NCBI GenBank assembly: GCA_903871545.1
Contig: CAIQHG010000054.1
Location: 1-60,964 of the forward strand
Origin: an uncultured Burkholderiales bacterium
GTDB taxonomy: Bacteria > Pseudomonadota > Gammaproteobacteria > Burkholderiales > Burkholderiaceae_C
DNA length: 60,964 nucleotides
Direction: 5' to 3'
Part shown: piece after piece, positions 51,411 to 60,934 of the stretch
How positions within the stretch are numbered: position 1 is the first letter of the stretch
Layout: each line of letters starts with the position of its first letter
Made by a program: the position numbers and the translations under genes
The notes under the pieces: generated by a model
Seen by the model: only the letters and a program-made list of their open reading frames with translations
The model's database searches: none
What the model was told of the DNA's origin: nothing

Positions 51411-52358
51411 CTACTCTTCGTTAGGTTGGATATTAAATTTTTTAAATTCTTTCTCAAGTACTACACAGGATGTTTGATCAAGGGGGGATAGCGGGGGGCG
51501 ACATCTTCTCCACTCAACATCCCTATACAACAGAGAGAGTAAAAACTTATAGGATGCTATTAAAGGGTATTTAGCCACGAGCACTTGTAACTCGGCGGCT
51601 CTGTTGTCAACGCTACTTTTGTCTTTCATCCCCGGAATGACAGTAGTCTGCCCGCTTTGTTGACCTTTTAGTATGCTACTCAAAACACGAGGCACAATGT
51701 TGGCCATTAAGGAGATGGTCCCCGTTGGGCTTAGTCTTTTAAGATCAGTTTCCTTGCAACTGTAAATCATTACTTTGTCAACAAAGGTCTTTCTCAAATC
51801 GTCGCTAACTGAATTACTGTCCGTTTGATTAACGATACCGTAAATATGCGCCCCCCACCGCTCGATGGTCGCAAACAAAGAAGCCTCAGGAATTTCAAGG
51901 TGAGTAGAGTTAGGTAGCAAATGTATATAAAACTTTGTATTGGGACTTTTGATTTGAGAGATTAAATGTTCAAAATAATGAATGAGACCGGCTGAGAGGA
52001 CTGGCTTATAGTAAAAAGGAGGGCTTACCAGTACTCCATACAGTCCAAGGGATTCGGCCAAATTGATGAGACGAACCGAGTCGGGAACTGAATTAGAGGT
52101 AACAGAGAGCATCATAGATTTCGGATCTATACCGGCCTTAATGAGTCCATTAAGAGTTTCGAATTTTTCCGCATATCCAAATAAAGTTCCCTCACCAGAA
52201 TGACCAAATAGAACTACCCCACTCACTCCTTTAAAGAAAAGAGTCCTGATATGAGTCTCTAAGCGGTGGAGATCTACGGATAGATCAGGCTTGACTGGGG
52301 TAAGGAGGTCAGGCCAAGTGCCAGAGAACCCTTTTTTGATGGAATTGGTGTTGGTCAT
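51411..52358 (-). CDS. Dihydrodipicolinate synthase-family protein lacking the Schiff-base Lys
   Basis: 315 residues with the DapA/NAL TIM-barrel plan: GTWPDLLTPVKPDLSVDL, GVVLFGHSGEGTLF (family GTTGE), YGVLVSPPFYYKP and FYIHLLPNST (Tyr144 in the usual position). The lysine that forms the Schiff base in GIK(D/E)SS is replaced: HIYGIVNQTDSNS has Val176 at that point. It therefore cannot use the standard aldolase mechanism. It may be a binding protein or pseudoenzyme. Not dapA of lysine synthesis. Confidence 0.78.
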   Translation of the reverse strand: MTNTNSIKKGFSGTWPDLLTPVKPDLSVDLHRLETHIRTLFFKGVSGVVLFGHSGEGTLFGYAEKFETLNGLIKAGIDPKSMMLSVTSNSVPDSVRLINLAESLGLYGVLVSPPFYYKPVLSAGLIHYFEHLISQIKSPNTKFYIHLLPNSTHLEIPEASLFATIERWGAHIYGIVNQTDSNSVSDDLRKTFVDKVMIYSCKETDLKRLSPTGTISLMANIVPRVLSSILKGQQSGQTTVIPGMKDKSSVDNRAAELQVLVAKYPLIASYKFLLSLLYRDVEWRRCRPPLSPLDQTSCVVLEKEFKKFNIQPNEE

Positions 52359-53258
52359 ATAGCTACTTTAAAGGGAATGAGCGCCAACCCATAGCATGGG
52401 CAAAGGATAAAACTTGAATTTTTCAATTGAGAAAGTTGAAATACATTGATTTATGCAGGTTTATAGACGAAAAAAGTTTAAGAAGTAGCTTCCACCCGCC
52501 CCTTTTCTTGCCTATCATCTTAGCACTTTTGTAGGGTAGACTGGGTCGAGATGAGCGTCAAGGGGGGGAAACTACGATAGAAACCACGAAAACGGGGGCT
52601 CTTTAAAATTTTGTTTTTGGTAAATTTACCTAATATTATCAAAAAGTCACGTTTGATCTTCTTATACAAATACGCTATCTTAATAATTTTTTGCCAACCG
52701 TCAAAATATTTTTAAAAGTATAAAAAATATACAAACCCCCCGACGAATACTAGATTTAGCTACCAATTAGATTGGAGATAACGGCGCTTGAACATATCAT
52801 TATTTCGTTTTAGTCTCAGCTTTAGACTAATCAAAGCTAACAAAATCTGAGAAATTAGCCATAAAAAATAAGCTATAACAATATAGAAAGTGATAGTTCT
52901 TGAAAACTTTTTTGAACCGTGATTGAAATTTTCATATGAATTTCTCTTAATAATTCATATTATTTTTCAGGGAAAGAGTCTCATAACAGATATAAATTAT
53001 CCATTAAAAATCGTGTTCTGCATAGCAATAAAAATCTGGTTGGTATTAAAACCATCATACTTATTGACATTATTAAATTGTAAGTGTTGGATAAACTTCA
53101 AAAAAAATTGATTTATCAGTCAAGAATTTTGAATACAAAAAAGTTTTTTCTCAAGGTCATTTGAACTAAGTATTTCACAAACAAGAATGCGCCTACAAGG
53201 CGCATTCCAATCTAATTAATTCTTAGGATTACCTACATTCAAATATTGCACACCGTTA
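52359..53258. other. AT-rich gene-free stretch
   Basis: About 0.9 kb without a convincing gene. A 62-codon frame at 52923-53111 has no ribosome site or recognisable sequence. Upstream parts have G7 and C6 runs (52563-52569 and 52737-52742). It may contain an untranslated RNA or remnant, but I can define none. Confidence 0.5.
53178..53207 (-). terminator. Terminator of the small exported-protein gene
   Basis: GAATGCGCC (53185-53193) pairs perfectly with GGCGCATTC (53199-53207) around a 5-base loop. On the minus strand it is followed by TTGTTTGTG, a weak T-rich tail. It begins 51 bases after the stop at 53259. Confidence 0.65.
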
Positions 53259-53486
53259 TCAGGACTGCAACTTAGCTAATGCATCTTTCATCAACTTAAT
53301 AGCCTCTCCTCTAGGCCCCTTACATCCAGCGCCGTCTGGACCTCCACCACCGCATTGAATAGCCTCCGCGATTGCTTTCTTAAGATAATCAATAGCCATT
53401 TCGCTATGACTGCCATCACCATAGGAAAAACCTGCATAAAAGGCGAAAACTGCTACCAGAGCAATTGATATTATTCTATGTTTCAT
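53259..53486 (-). CDS. Small exported protein of unknown function
   Basis: 75 residues: a signal peptide (about 1-23, ending FSYGDGS) then a 50-residue mature peptide of two helices (MAIDYLKKAIAEAIQ and EAIKLMKDALAKLQ) joined by a Cys/Gly loop (CGGGGPDGAGCKG), whose two Cys could form a disulfide. The helix pattern recalls small metal-binding proteins such as SmbP but lacks their histidine repeats. It has its own terminator; monocistronic. Confidence 0.65.
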   Translation of the reverse strand: MKHRIISIALVAVFAFYAGFSYGDGSHSEMAIDYLKKAIAEAIQCGGGGPDGAGCKGPRGEAIKLMKDALAKLQS

Positions 53487-53762
53487 AAGATGGGTTCCTT
53501 ATTAAAATTTGAAGGTTTAGAGAATGCTTAGTCATTATATTTTAAAATGAGAGAAACTTTAATACTCAATCTCCAAGTCTTATTTAATCAAATAAATACG
53601 TTCACTCTAGTTTATTGCGTGTAAGTCCGACAGATTATGAGGCGAGATATTACGCAGATTCTAAAAAGATGCTACGTAATTGAAGCGGTTAAGATGCACG
53701 TTCAACAGGGACAACCTCAATTGGCTTATTTTGCTAAAGTAATTCATTGTCCAATTGATAAC

Positions 53763-54566
53763 CTACGTTGCTATCGTACTAACGCACCAAGGTGCTTTAT
53801 CTTGCACCAAACCCTGCCATAAATCATATGCAGAAACTACAACCAATGACACACCAGCAATTCTTACACCAAGCTCTTGTCTAAATAATTTGAAAGTTTT
53901 GGATGAATTGCTGATTGATTCGTAGTTCATCCCTTCAATCAAAGTGGGCCTCTTAAAATGAATCACTTTTTGATTTAAGACTGAATTTGGAGCTCTCCGT
54001 AATAGACGCCAAATAACTGGACCTAGGACTAATACGGATGCACTCCCAAGCGCAAAACTAGCCATAACAAGGGCTCCCTCAAAAGCATTAGCACTGAGAG
54101 CCGCCACCCATACCGCTGAATAAAGAAGTCCACAGGGCAATAATGCCCATACAAATCCAAGCATAAATGTACTCAATTGAGGAATAGCTCGGGGAGCCAA
54201 CCAAGGATGCTGCGAGACCCTACCCCAAATATTTTTTGCAAAAGTGTTTAGCCAAATGGGTTGATCTGCTCGCCAAATTAACACAAGGCCTACAAAAAAA
54301 GCTGCCACATGAAAAAGCCCCCACAGCGGTCTAAATACACTGCTATGAATACTCAGCCACCCAATACCTTGAACAGAAATTGCTGCCAACGCACCTAGGC
54401 TGGCGTAACCAAGTAAGCGTCCTAATAAAAAAAAAATAAGATTATTTTGCACCCCCTGGGTTGAAGGGTTTTTTAAGGCGACGCAAGCTGCTCCGCACAT
54501 TGCTAAGCAGTGAGGCCCCCCAAAAAAACCCATCAGCAAAGAGGTTAGCAAAAGCGAAGAATACAT
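53763..54566 (-). CDS. TauE/SafE-like membrane protein of the cbb3 cluster
   Basis: 267 residues, about six membrane helices. GGPHCLAMCGAACVAL near the N-terminus is the GxxHCxGMCG motif of the sulfite exporter/urease-accessory-like transmembrane family that accompanies cbb3 oxidase genes and is suspected of a role in copper delivery or cytochrome maturation. Its ATG shares one base with the hemN stop (TAATG), so translation is coupled. The C-terminal 60 residues include a further hydrophobic segment. Confidence 0.8.
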   Translation of the reverse strand: MYSSLLLTSLLMGFFGGPHCLAMCGAACVALKNPSTQGVQNNLIFFLLGRLLGYASLGALAAISVQGIGWLSIHSSVFRPLWGLFHVAAFFVGLVLIWRADQPIWLNTFAKNIWGRVSQHPWLAPRAIPQLSTFMLGFVWALLPCGLLYSAVWVAALSANAFEGALVMASFALGSASVLVLGPVIWRLLRRAPNSVLNQKVIHFKRPTLIEGMNYESISNSSKTFKLFRQELGVRIAGVSLVVVSAYDLWQGLVQDKAPWCVSTIAT

Positions 54567-55948
54567 TAGATAATTTTAGAAAAACGAGCTCTGTTCTCAT
54601 CTAGTGTAAGGTACTTATCAAAAACCATAGCTATAGCACGCACCAAATACCACCCCTTTTTAGTAACTTCTATGCTTTGTGTATCAAGTTTTAACAAACC
54701 ATGGGTTTGCATCGACTCAAGGGATTTAAGTTCATTAGCAAAATAAGCTTGAAAATCAATAAGAAAAGCCTGTTCTATGACTTCAAAACTAAGTATTCCT
54801 TGACACATCAAGGCCATAATCACAACTCGACGAAGAAGATCGTCCCTATTAAGCGTCAAACCCCTAACAATGGGTAAACGCTCTTGGGCCAAAATATCTG
54901 CATACTCATCTATGGTTTTAGCATTTTGACTATAACTTGCTCCAACTCTAGAAATTGCAGATACCCCTAATCCAATTAAATCACCATCCGGTTGTACGCT
55001 GTAGCCCTGGAAATTGCGGTGAAGCGTCCCCCTCCTCTTAGAGACTGCCAGACTATCGCTGGCTTTTGCAAAATGGTCCATGCCGATGTACTCATATCCA
55101 GCACCCAGCATTTGCTCAATTGCCTTGGACAACATCTGAAGCTTGGAGTGTGGGGTGGGTAGGTCAACCGAGTGGATTCTTCTCTGGGGTTTAAAACGAG
55201 AAGGCAAATGGGCGTATGCGTACATTGCTATCCTCTCTGGTTCAAGCTCAAGTACTTGTGATAATGTGTACTCAAAGGAACTAGGTGTTTGAAGCGGTAA
55301 ACCATAAATGAGATCTAAATTAATAGAATCAAAACCGACCGCACGACTCTGCTGCATTAATTGCCTTACGTTCTCAAAAGGCTGCTCTCGGTGAATAGCC
55401 TTTTGAACTCGCTCATTAAAGTCCTGCACCCCAAAGCTTAATCGGTTAAAGCCCAACGCTCTCAAGAACTCAAGTCTGCTTTTAGAAACAGTTCTGGGAT
55501 CAACTTCAATGGATTTCTCGCAACACGGAGTGAACCCAAAAACCTCATTCAATAAATTCATTAAGTTTTTTAAATCTTGATCCTTCAAATAAGTAGGAGT
55601 ACCTCCCCCAAAATGCAGTTGAGACACCCCCTGCTTGGGTCCAAGATGTTTAACGTACATATCAATCTCGCGCCTTAATAAATGCAGGTACGTTAGTGCA
55701 GTGTCATATTTTTTAGTAATAATTTTGTTGCATGCACAGTAATAACATAAAGACTCACAAAAAGGCACGTGAATGTAGAGCGATAAAGGCACAAGCGCCC
55801 TTAAAAGCCCATTTTTACGCCGATCAAGAGCAAGGGTGAGTTGATCCGAGCCAAATGCCTCAACAAACCTGTCAGCCGTAGGGTATGAGGTGTATCTTGG
55901 CCCTGGAACATCAAATAGTTGTAATAAATCAGTTGATATCGAGGGCAT
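54566..55948 (-). CDS. hemN: Oxygen-independent coproporphyrinogen III oxidase
   Basis: Radical-SAM enzyme that makes protoporphyrinogen without oxygen, supplying heme in microaerobic growth. 460 aa, with the cluster motif HVPFCESLCYYCACNKI (CX3CX2C plus an extra Cys, as in HemN) and GGGTPTYL in the AdoMet site. The PGPRYTSYPTADRF start is HemN-typical. An FNR box lies 63-76 bases upstream (56011-56024), shared with the divergent fnr gene, so low-oxygen induction is likely. First gene of a pair with the TauE-like protein. Confidence 0.95.
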   Translation of the reverse strand: MPSISTDLLQLFDVPGPRYTSYPTADRFVEAFGSDQLTLALDRRKNGLLRALVPLSLYIHVPFCESLCYYCACNKIITKKYDTALTYLHLLRREIDMYVKHLGPKQGVSQLHFGGGTPTYLKDQDLKNLMNLLNEVFGFTPCCEKSIEVDPRTVSKSRLEFLRALGFNRLSFGVQDFNERVQKAIHREQPFENVRQLMQQSRAVGFDSINLDLIYGLPLQTPSSFEYTLSQVLELEPERIAMYAYAHLPSRFKPQRRIHSVDLPTPHSKLQMLSKAIEQMLGAGYEYIGMDHFAKASDSLAVSKRRGTLHRNFQGYSVQPDGDLIGLGVSAISRVGASYSQNAKTIDEYADILAQERLPIVRGLTLNRDDLLRRVVIMALMCQGILSFEVIEQAFLIDFQAYFANELKSLESMQTHGLLKLDTQSIEVTKKGWYLVRAIAMVFDKYLTLDENRARFSKII

Positions 55949-56010
55949 TTACTAGTGCTCCTATAATAATTTTGAGCAATTAAGTATGGCTGACACCCTT
56001 AAAACCCATT

Positions 56011-56024
56011 TTGAGGCATATCAA
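56011..56024. promoter_or_regulatory. FNR/Anr box between hemN and fnr
   Basis: TTGAG-GCAT-ATCAA matches the FNR consensus at 9 of 10 positions. Its centre is about 70 bases from the hemN start and 46 from the fnr start, so it could activate hemN and autoregulate fnr. Confidence 0.7.
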
Positions 56025-56063
56025 GAACATCACAATTAGTAAAGTTATCCTTATAATAGCCTC

Positions 56064-56795
56064 ATGATCCCAATTACCCCGACTTCGATAAAAGTAGCTT
56101 GTTCGAACTGCAACCTGCGCGAACTTTGCATGCCAATTGGACTTAGCAATCTAGAACTAGACAAAATTGATGAGTTAGTCGCAGACCGAAAAAAAATAAA
56201 AAGAGGCGATTTTCTTTTCCAAAGCGGCGATACATTTAGATCTATCTACGCTATTCGTATCGGATTTTTTAAAACCTGCGTAACCACTGACGACGGACGA
56301 GAGCAAGTATCCGGTTTTCAAATGGCTGGAGAAATCATTGGGCTTGATGGGATCATGAATGATCGCCACTCATGTGATTCCATCGCATTAGAGGATTCTG
56401 AAGTTTGCGTAATGCCCTTTGACCGGATCGAACAAATCTCCCTAGAGGTCAAAAGCCTTCAGCATCATGTTCATAAAATAATGAGCCGAGAAATTGTCCG
56501 TGAAAATAGCGTCATCTTGCTTTTGGGTAGCATGAAGTCTGAGGAGAGACTTGCTGCTTTTTTGCTCAACCTAGTTCAAAGGCTGCATGCAAGGGGTTTT
56601 TCCCAGTCTGAATTGGTTTTAAGAATGACCCGAGAGGAAATAGCTAGTTTTCTTGGACTAAGGCTGGAGACTGTCAGTCGTGCATTTTCTAAATTTGCAG
56701 ACGAAGGGATTGTTGAAGTAAAACAAAGAAACCTAAAAATATTAAACCCAGATGCTCTCAAGCTTATTATGAACTCTCAAGATCATTGCGATTAA
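56064..56795 (+). CDS. fnr: FNR/Anr-type oxygen-sensing transcription factor
   Basis: 243 residues. C13, C16, C22 (CX2CX5C) and C115 are the four ligands of the oxygen-labile [4Fe-4S] cluster. The beta-roll, dimer helix (RENSVILLLGSMKSEERL) and helix-turn-helix with LETVSR, which reads TTGAT, are all canonical. Beside hemN and the cco genes, it is the likely activator of microaerobic respiration and of the FNR boxes found elsewhere in this window. Confidence 0.95.
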   Translation: MIPITPTSIKVACSNCNLRELCMPIGLSNLELDKIDELVADRKKIKRGDFLFQSGDTFRSIYAIRIGFFKTCVTTDDGREQVSGFQMAGEIIGLDGIMNDRHSCDSIALEDSEVCVMPFDRIEQISLEVKSLQHHVHKIMSREIVRENSVILLLGSMKSEERLAAFLLNLVQRLHARGFSQSELVLRMTREEIASFLGLRLETVSRAFSKFADEGIVEVKQRNLKILNPDALKLIMNSQDHCD

Positions 56796-56839
56796 TAATC
56801 TAATGAGCTGAGAATCTGTGCTGATCGTTTGAGTTTAAA

Positions 56840-57139
56840 CTAACAAGACTCTTTAGGACAAGCCCCTGGGCGCTCTGATATCTCAAGTGGACACCTATTC
56901 ACTTCAAACGGAGAGCTCGACAAGAGCGTTGTTAAAGCACTTGATGTCGCTGCAACCGCCCAAAATAGAAAAAAAGATACAGAATAAACTGTATTTCTAG
57001 AACACTCCAGAGGTTTACCTAAAAACTCCATCCCCTCTGGATCCATCATCGCAAATACAAACAACTCCAAAAAACAAGCCATCAAAAAAGAGGGCCACAA
57101 AATCCACATTAGCCGGTGATCTTTGATAATGGTACTCAT
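56840..57139 (-). CDS. Small membrane protein of the cco cluster
   Basis: 99 residues with two hydrophobic segments (about 10-31 and 49-70) and a Cys-containing tail (RCPLEISERPGACPKESC). I know no named family, but small proteins of this kind follow fixH in betaproteobacterial cbb3 clusters. It overlaps the fixH-like stop by 4 bases (ATGA). Confidence 0.65.
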   Translation of the reverse strand: MSTIIKDHRLMWILWPSFLMACFLELFVFAMMDPEGMEFLGKPLECSRNTVYSVSFFLFWAVAATSSALTTLLSSSPFEVNRCPLEISERPGACPKESC

Positions 57140-57504
57140 GGCAGTGACTCCCTTTCTTTGGCATTTTTAGGAATATTACTGGTGTTAGCTTGCTGTTGTT
57201 TGACTGGTTTATCAAGCACTCCTCTTAAACCCGAATCAGGAGTGGCCGCGTGAAAACTAGCGGTCTGAGCTGGTACCAAGCTCCTGTAGTTAGCCAACGC
57301 TCTCGTCTTGGGATCGTTGTCAGATACGATGATGTCCTTGCTACTAAAGGCAAGGGAAGCTGTGAAAAATGAAGCAACTATCACAATCAAGGGACCGCTA
57401 AGTACCAACCAAACGAAGCCGTTACGCCACCATACACCGTTAGATGAATCTTTAGGGGCTTCTTGGCTAATTGGATTTGAGAATTGAGTTTTTGGGTTCA
57501 TCAT
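57136..57504 (-). CDS. FixH-like cbb3 oxidase assembly protein
   Basis: 122 residues. A single transmembrane helix (VWLVLSGPLIVIVASFFTAS, about 31-50) preceded by WWRNGF is the FixH/CcoH N-terminus, and the periplasmic part is short with the HAATP segment seen in betaproteobacterial FixH proteins. FixH/CcoH stabilises the cbb3 complex. Its start lies 10 bases after the ccoG stop and its end overlaps the small membrane gene, giving a ccoG-fixH-orf unit. Confidence 0.75.
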   Translation of the reverse strand: MMNPKTQFSNPISQEAPKDSSNGVWWRNGFVWLVLSGPLIVIVASFFTASLAFSSKDIIVSDNDPKTRALANYRSLVPAQTASFHAATPDSGLRGVLDKPVKQQQANTSNIPKNAKERESLP

Positions 57505-57514
57505 CTACCTTGGT

Positions 57515-59020
57515 TTAATGCGGAACTATAAAAACAGAAGCTTCACTGACCTTGTAATTTTGATTTATCGGAGTGAGCTCGAAACTTATTTTATAAGATC
57601 CCTGAACCGCTCCTTCATAAGGAATATCCACCTGCACGGGTATCCAACTCGACTGGGCCGCGGCCACTTTAATCGTCGTATTTGAATGAATATAGATTCC
57701 GTCGATACCAGAAACTGAGAGTCGATAAGTTTGGTCCTGTTCCGTTACGTTCATAACTTGAATTCTGTAAACATTCTCTAAGGTGCCGTGATCTGTGATA
57801 CGTGCTAGGGAGCCTCTGTCGCGAACAATATCAAATTTCAAAGGCACTCTAAACCAAAGGCTTGTCCCAATTATAAAAATCAGTACTGACAAAATGCTCG
57901 TGTAAACCAATACTCTTGGCCTGAGAATTCTTGCCCACATCTGCGCATTAGTTAATCCATTTACAAGCGCATTTTCAGTAACGTAGCGGACCAAGCCTTT
58001 TTGATACCCCATTTTCTCCATCACCGTATCGCACACATCTGCGCATGCTCCGCAGCCAATACACTCGTATTGAAGTCCCTCTCGAATATCAATTCCGGTT
58101 GGACAAACCTGTACACAAAGAGTGCAATCCACACAACCTCCAAGACTCAGCTGTGATGGATCATCGTGCTTTGATCTACCCCCTCTAGGCTCCCCTCTTG
58201 CCGCATCATAAGAAACGATCAAAGTATCTGGATCAAACATTGCACTTTGAAACCTAGCGTAAGGGCACATGTACATACAAACTTGCTCACGCATGTAGCC
58301 TGCATTACCGTAAGTCGCAAATCCGTAAAAACATACCCAAAATAACTCCCATGGACCTAATTGAATGGATATCAATTCTCGACTTAACTGATGAATTGGC
58401 GTGAAGTAACCAACAAAGGTAAAGCCCGTCCAAAGAGCAAGCGATATCCAAAGAATGTGTTTTAGAGTCTTTTTAGCAAACTTCTCAAAACTCATAGCCC
58501 TTTGATCCAGCCGAATTCTAGAACTTCTGTCCCCCTCAATGCGACGCTCTATCCACATGAATATTTCGCTATAAACGGTCTGCGGACATGCATAACCACA
58601 CCAGAGTCTCCCCGCTACTGCAGTGAACAAAAACAAAGTGAGTGCACAAACGATCAATAGACCTGTTAAATAAATGAAATCTTGGGGATATAAAAGAATA
58701 CCAAACAAATAAAAACGCCTTGCTCCAAGATCAAATAGCACCGCTTGTCTAGTGCCCCATTCAATCCAAGGCAGGCCGTAAAAGACCATCTGGGTTAGTA
58801 AAACAATGAACCACCTCAACTTGGCAAACTTCCCCAGCACTGATCTAGGATAGATTTTTTGTGCGGCCTTGTACAAATAAGTAGTTGTCTCCTCCATTGC
58901 ACCTGAATTACTTGAGGCACGTGGGCGAGTTGATACACCGCTCGAATCTGCAGAATCAATTGGGAAAACTGGTATTATTCTTTTAGGCGAATCCGAATTT
59001 ATAGAATTGGCTTGTGTCAT
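57515..59020 (-). CDS. ccoG: cbb3 oxidase accessory ferredoxin-like protein
   Basis: 501 residues; membrane-bound protein (CcoG/RdxA/FixG) that reduces Cu2+ to Cu+ for cbb3 assembly. Four to five membrane helices, the GRLWCGYACPQTVYSE motif, and two ferredoxin motifs CVDCTLCVQVCP and CIGCGACADVCD, with a C-terminal immunoglobulin-like domain. It begins a new unit after a 166-base gap from ccoP. Confidence 0.93.
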   Translation of the reverse strand: MTQANSINSDSPKRIIPVFPIDSADSSGVSTRPRASSNSGAMEETTTYLYKAAQKIYPRSVLGKFAKLRWFIVLLTQMVFYGLPWIEWGTRQAVLFDLGARRFYLFGILLYPQDFIYLTGLLIVCALTLFLFTAVAGRLWCGYACPQTVYSEIFMWIERRIEGDRSSRIRLDQRAMSFEKFAKKTLKHILWISLALWTGFTFVGYFTPIHQLSRELISIQLGPWELFWVCFYGFATYGNAGYMREQVCMYMCPYARFQSAMFDPDTLIVSYDAARGEPRGGRSKHDDPSQLSLGGCVDCTLCVQVCPTGIDIREGLQYECIGCGACADVCDTVMEKMGYQKGLVRYVTENALVNGLTNAQMWARILRPRVLVYTSILSVLIFIIGTSLWFRVPLKFDIVRDRGSLARITDHGTLENVYRIQVMNVTEQDQTYRLSVSGIDGIYIHSNTTIKVAAAQSSWIPVQVDIPYEGAVQGSYKISFELTPINQNYKVSEASVFIVPH

Positions 59021-59186
59021 ATAGAAACTTAAACTGCTAAATAGGATGTATAACTAGTATAAGGTTTGCTCTGTTTTATTCACCCAAAGTGATAACCAAT
59101 TTTTTGTATCAAATTGAGTTTTGAATACATCGAATTAGTAACCCAGCTCATTCGTTTATTTGATTGAGTGATCTGATTAGGTAACC

Positions 59187-60116
59187 TTACTTTGACATCT
59201 CATTTTGCTGACTCGGTGCATTCGATAATCCCCATACGTATGCGGTAAGTATCCTTATTTGTGAACCCGTAAGGCGCCCCTCCTGGGCGGGCATTTGGTT
59301 TACTTTGCCGTTTTGAATCATCTCAACTATTGCCTTCTCCCCCACTCCGTGCAGCCAAATATTGTCCGTTAGATTAGCTGATCCGATCACGGTATTGCCC
59401 TTTCCGTCTGCTCCGTGGCATCCACCGCATACTAATAAAAACTTAGCCTTACCCCTCCCAGCAGACTCGGCAATATGGGGACTGTTTGATAGGCTCAGAA
59501 CATATTGGGCGACATCTTTAACATCAGTCGCTGAGCCAACTGCTAAAGCCATGGGCGGCATCATACCGTTTCGTCCCTTAGTGATAGTCTCTTGAATATT
59601 TTCTGGCAACCCGCCGTGTAACCAATCGCGATCCGTCAGATTGGGAAATCCTTTGGAGCCCTGTGCATCGGAGCCGTGACATTGAGAGCAGTTGTTCATG
59701 AATAAACTTTGTCCAATAGCCCTTGCCTGCGGATCCATTGCAACAAACTCGATACTTGAGGCATCAAACTTTGCGTAAATGGGCGCTAAATTGGCTGCAG
59801 AAAGGGCTTTTTCTTCCTCAAAAGCACCTCTTGAACTCCACCCAAGCTGGCCTGGGCTGTCACCAAGTCCGGGATAAAGGTACAAATAACCAAGTCCAAA
59901 TATGATTGTGATCACAAAAAGTCCCACCCACCAAAGAGGCAAGGGGTTGTTCATCTCTTCAATGTCTTCATCCCAGACATGCCCGGTTGACTCTATATGT
60001 GTAGAGGATGCCTTATTTTTTGAAGTAACCCACAAAAGCAGTGCGCAGGCAAAAATACCCACCAATACAATTGCACTGATGTAATATGACCAAAAGGGAG
60101 AGAGGAAATCACTCAT
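59187..60116 (-). CDS. ccoP: cbb3-type cytochrome c oxidase diheme subunit
   Basis: 309 residues with two membrane segments at the N-terminus (about 9-30 and 60-82) and two c-type heme motifs, CSQCH and CGGCH. It carries electrons from cytochrome c (or another donor such as HiPIP) to CcoN. WDEDIEEMNNPLPLWW is the conserved CcoP N-terminal motif. Follows ccoQ after 9 bases. Confidence 0.95.
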   Translation of the reverse strand: MSDFLSPFWSYYISAIVLVGIFACALLLWVTSKNKASSTHIESTGHVWDEDIEEMNNPLPLWWVGLFVITIIFGLGYLYLYPGLGDSPGQLGWSSRGAFEEEKALSAANLAPIYAKFDASSIEFVAMDPQARAIGQSLFMNNCSQCHGSDAQGSKGFPNLTDRDWLHGGLPENIQETITKGRNGMMPPMALAVGSATDVKDVAQYVLSLSNSPHIAESAGRGKAKFLLVCGGCHGADGKGNTVIGSANLTDNIWLHGVGEKAIVEMIQNGKVNQMPAQEGRLTGSQIRILTAYVWGLSNAPSQQNEMSK

Positions 60117-60125
60117 CTTAATTCC

Positions 60126-60263
60126 TTATTCATCCAAAAATGGAAGTTGTGCAGCCTCATTAAATTCTTTGGTTTTTCGCTTATCAAGAACCCAAAAAAT
60201 AATCCCAATAAAAGTAATGAAACTCATCACTGTTGCTATCTCTCTTAACGTTGTTATGTCCAT
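60126..60263 (-). CDS. ccoQ: cbb3 oxidase small subunit
   Basis: 45 residues from ATG 60263 to TAA 60126: one transmembrane helix (TVMSFITFIGIIFWVL) followed by DKRKTKEFNEAAQLPFLDE, the usual CcoQ form. It sits between ccoO and ccoP, where CcoQ belongs. Confidence 0.9.
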   Translation of the reverse strand: MDITTLREIATVMSFITFIGIIFWVLDKRKTKEFNEAAQLPFLDE

Positions 60264-60278
60264 CTAAATAACTCCAAT

Positions 60279-60926
60279 TTATTTGAGCGCCAAACCCAAG
60301 GATTGCAAATAAGCAATCAACGCATCTTGTTCAGTTTTGTCTTTCACAGCAAGCGCTGCACCCTCAATTTCCTCATCGCTATAGGGCACGCCCACCCGTC
60401 TAAGTGCTCGCATACGGGGCGCCATCACCTCTGGCTCTATGGTGCTTTTGCTTAACCAAGAATAGGCCGGCATATTGGACTCAGGAACCACATCTCTGGG
60501 ATTATTCAAATGAATACGGTGCCATTCATCACTATATTTACCCCCAACTCTTTGCAGATCAGGGCCTGTTCGTTTGCTTCCCCATTGGAAGGGGTGGTCA
60601 TAAACAAATTCACCAGCCACAGAGTAATGCCCGTAACGAAGTGTCTCTGAAAGAAATGGTCTGATCATTTGAGAATGGCAGTTGTAACACCCCTCTCTTA
60701 TATAAATATCGCGCCCAGCGAGTTGCAAAGCACTATAAGGTTTGACGCCTTCAAGAGCTTGGGTGGTTGATTTTTGAAAAAACAGGGGGACGATTTCTAC
60801 CAAACCCCCAACGGCGATCACAAGCAAAATCAAAATAATCATCAACCAATTATTGGTCTCTATCTTGGCGTGTGAGAATCCGCTGGCCTCGCCGCTTAGG
60901 TTGTCGTGTTCTTTATTAGTCATCAT
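60279..60926 (-). CDS. ccoO: cbb3-type cytochrome c oxidase monoheme subunit
   Basis: 215 residues with one N-terminal membrane anchor, the c-heme motif CYNCH, and [19 protein letters not shown], typical of CcoO. Second ATG of the pair is equally plausible. It lies 8 bases after the ccoN stop, consistent with one ccoNOQP operon read leftwards. Confidence 0.95.
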   Translation of the reverse strand: MMTNKEHDNLSGEASGFSHAKIETNNWLMIILILLVIAVGGLVEIVPLFFQKSTTQALEGVKPYSALQLAGRDIYIREGCYNCHSQMIRPFLSETLRYGHYSVAGEFVYDHPFQWGSKRTGPDLQRVGGKYSDEWHRIHLNNPRDVVPESNMPAYSWLSKSTIEPEVMAPRMRALRRVGVPYSDEEIEGAALAVKDKTEQDALIAYLQSLGLALK

Positions 60927-60934
60927 CTGGTCCC

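Noticed and set aside
52923..53111. 62-codon plus-strand frame
   Set aside because: No ribosome site or recognisable protein features, in very AT-rich DNA.
53637..53822. 61-codon plus-strand frame
   Set aside because: Overlaps the TauE-like gene end and has no support.
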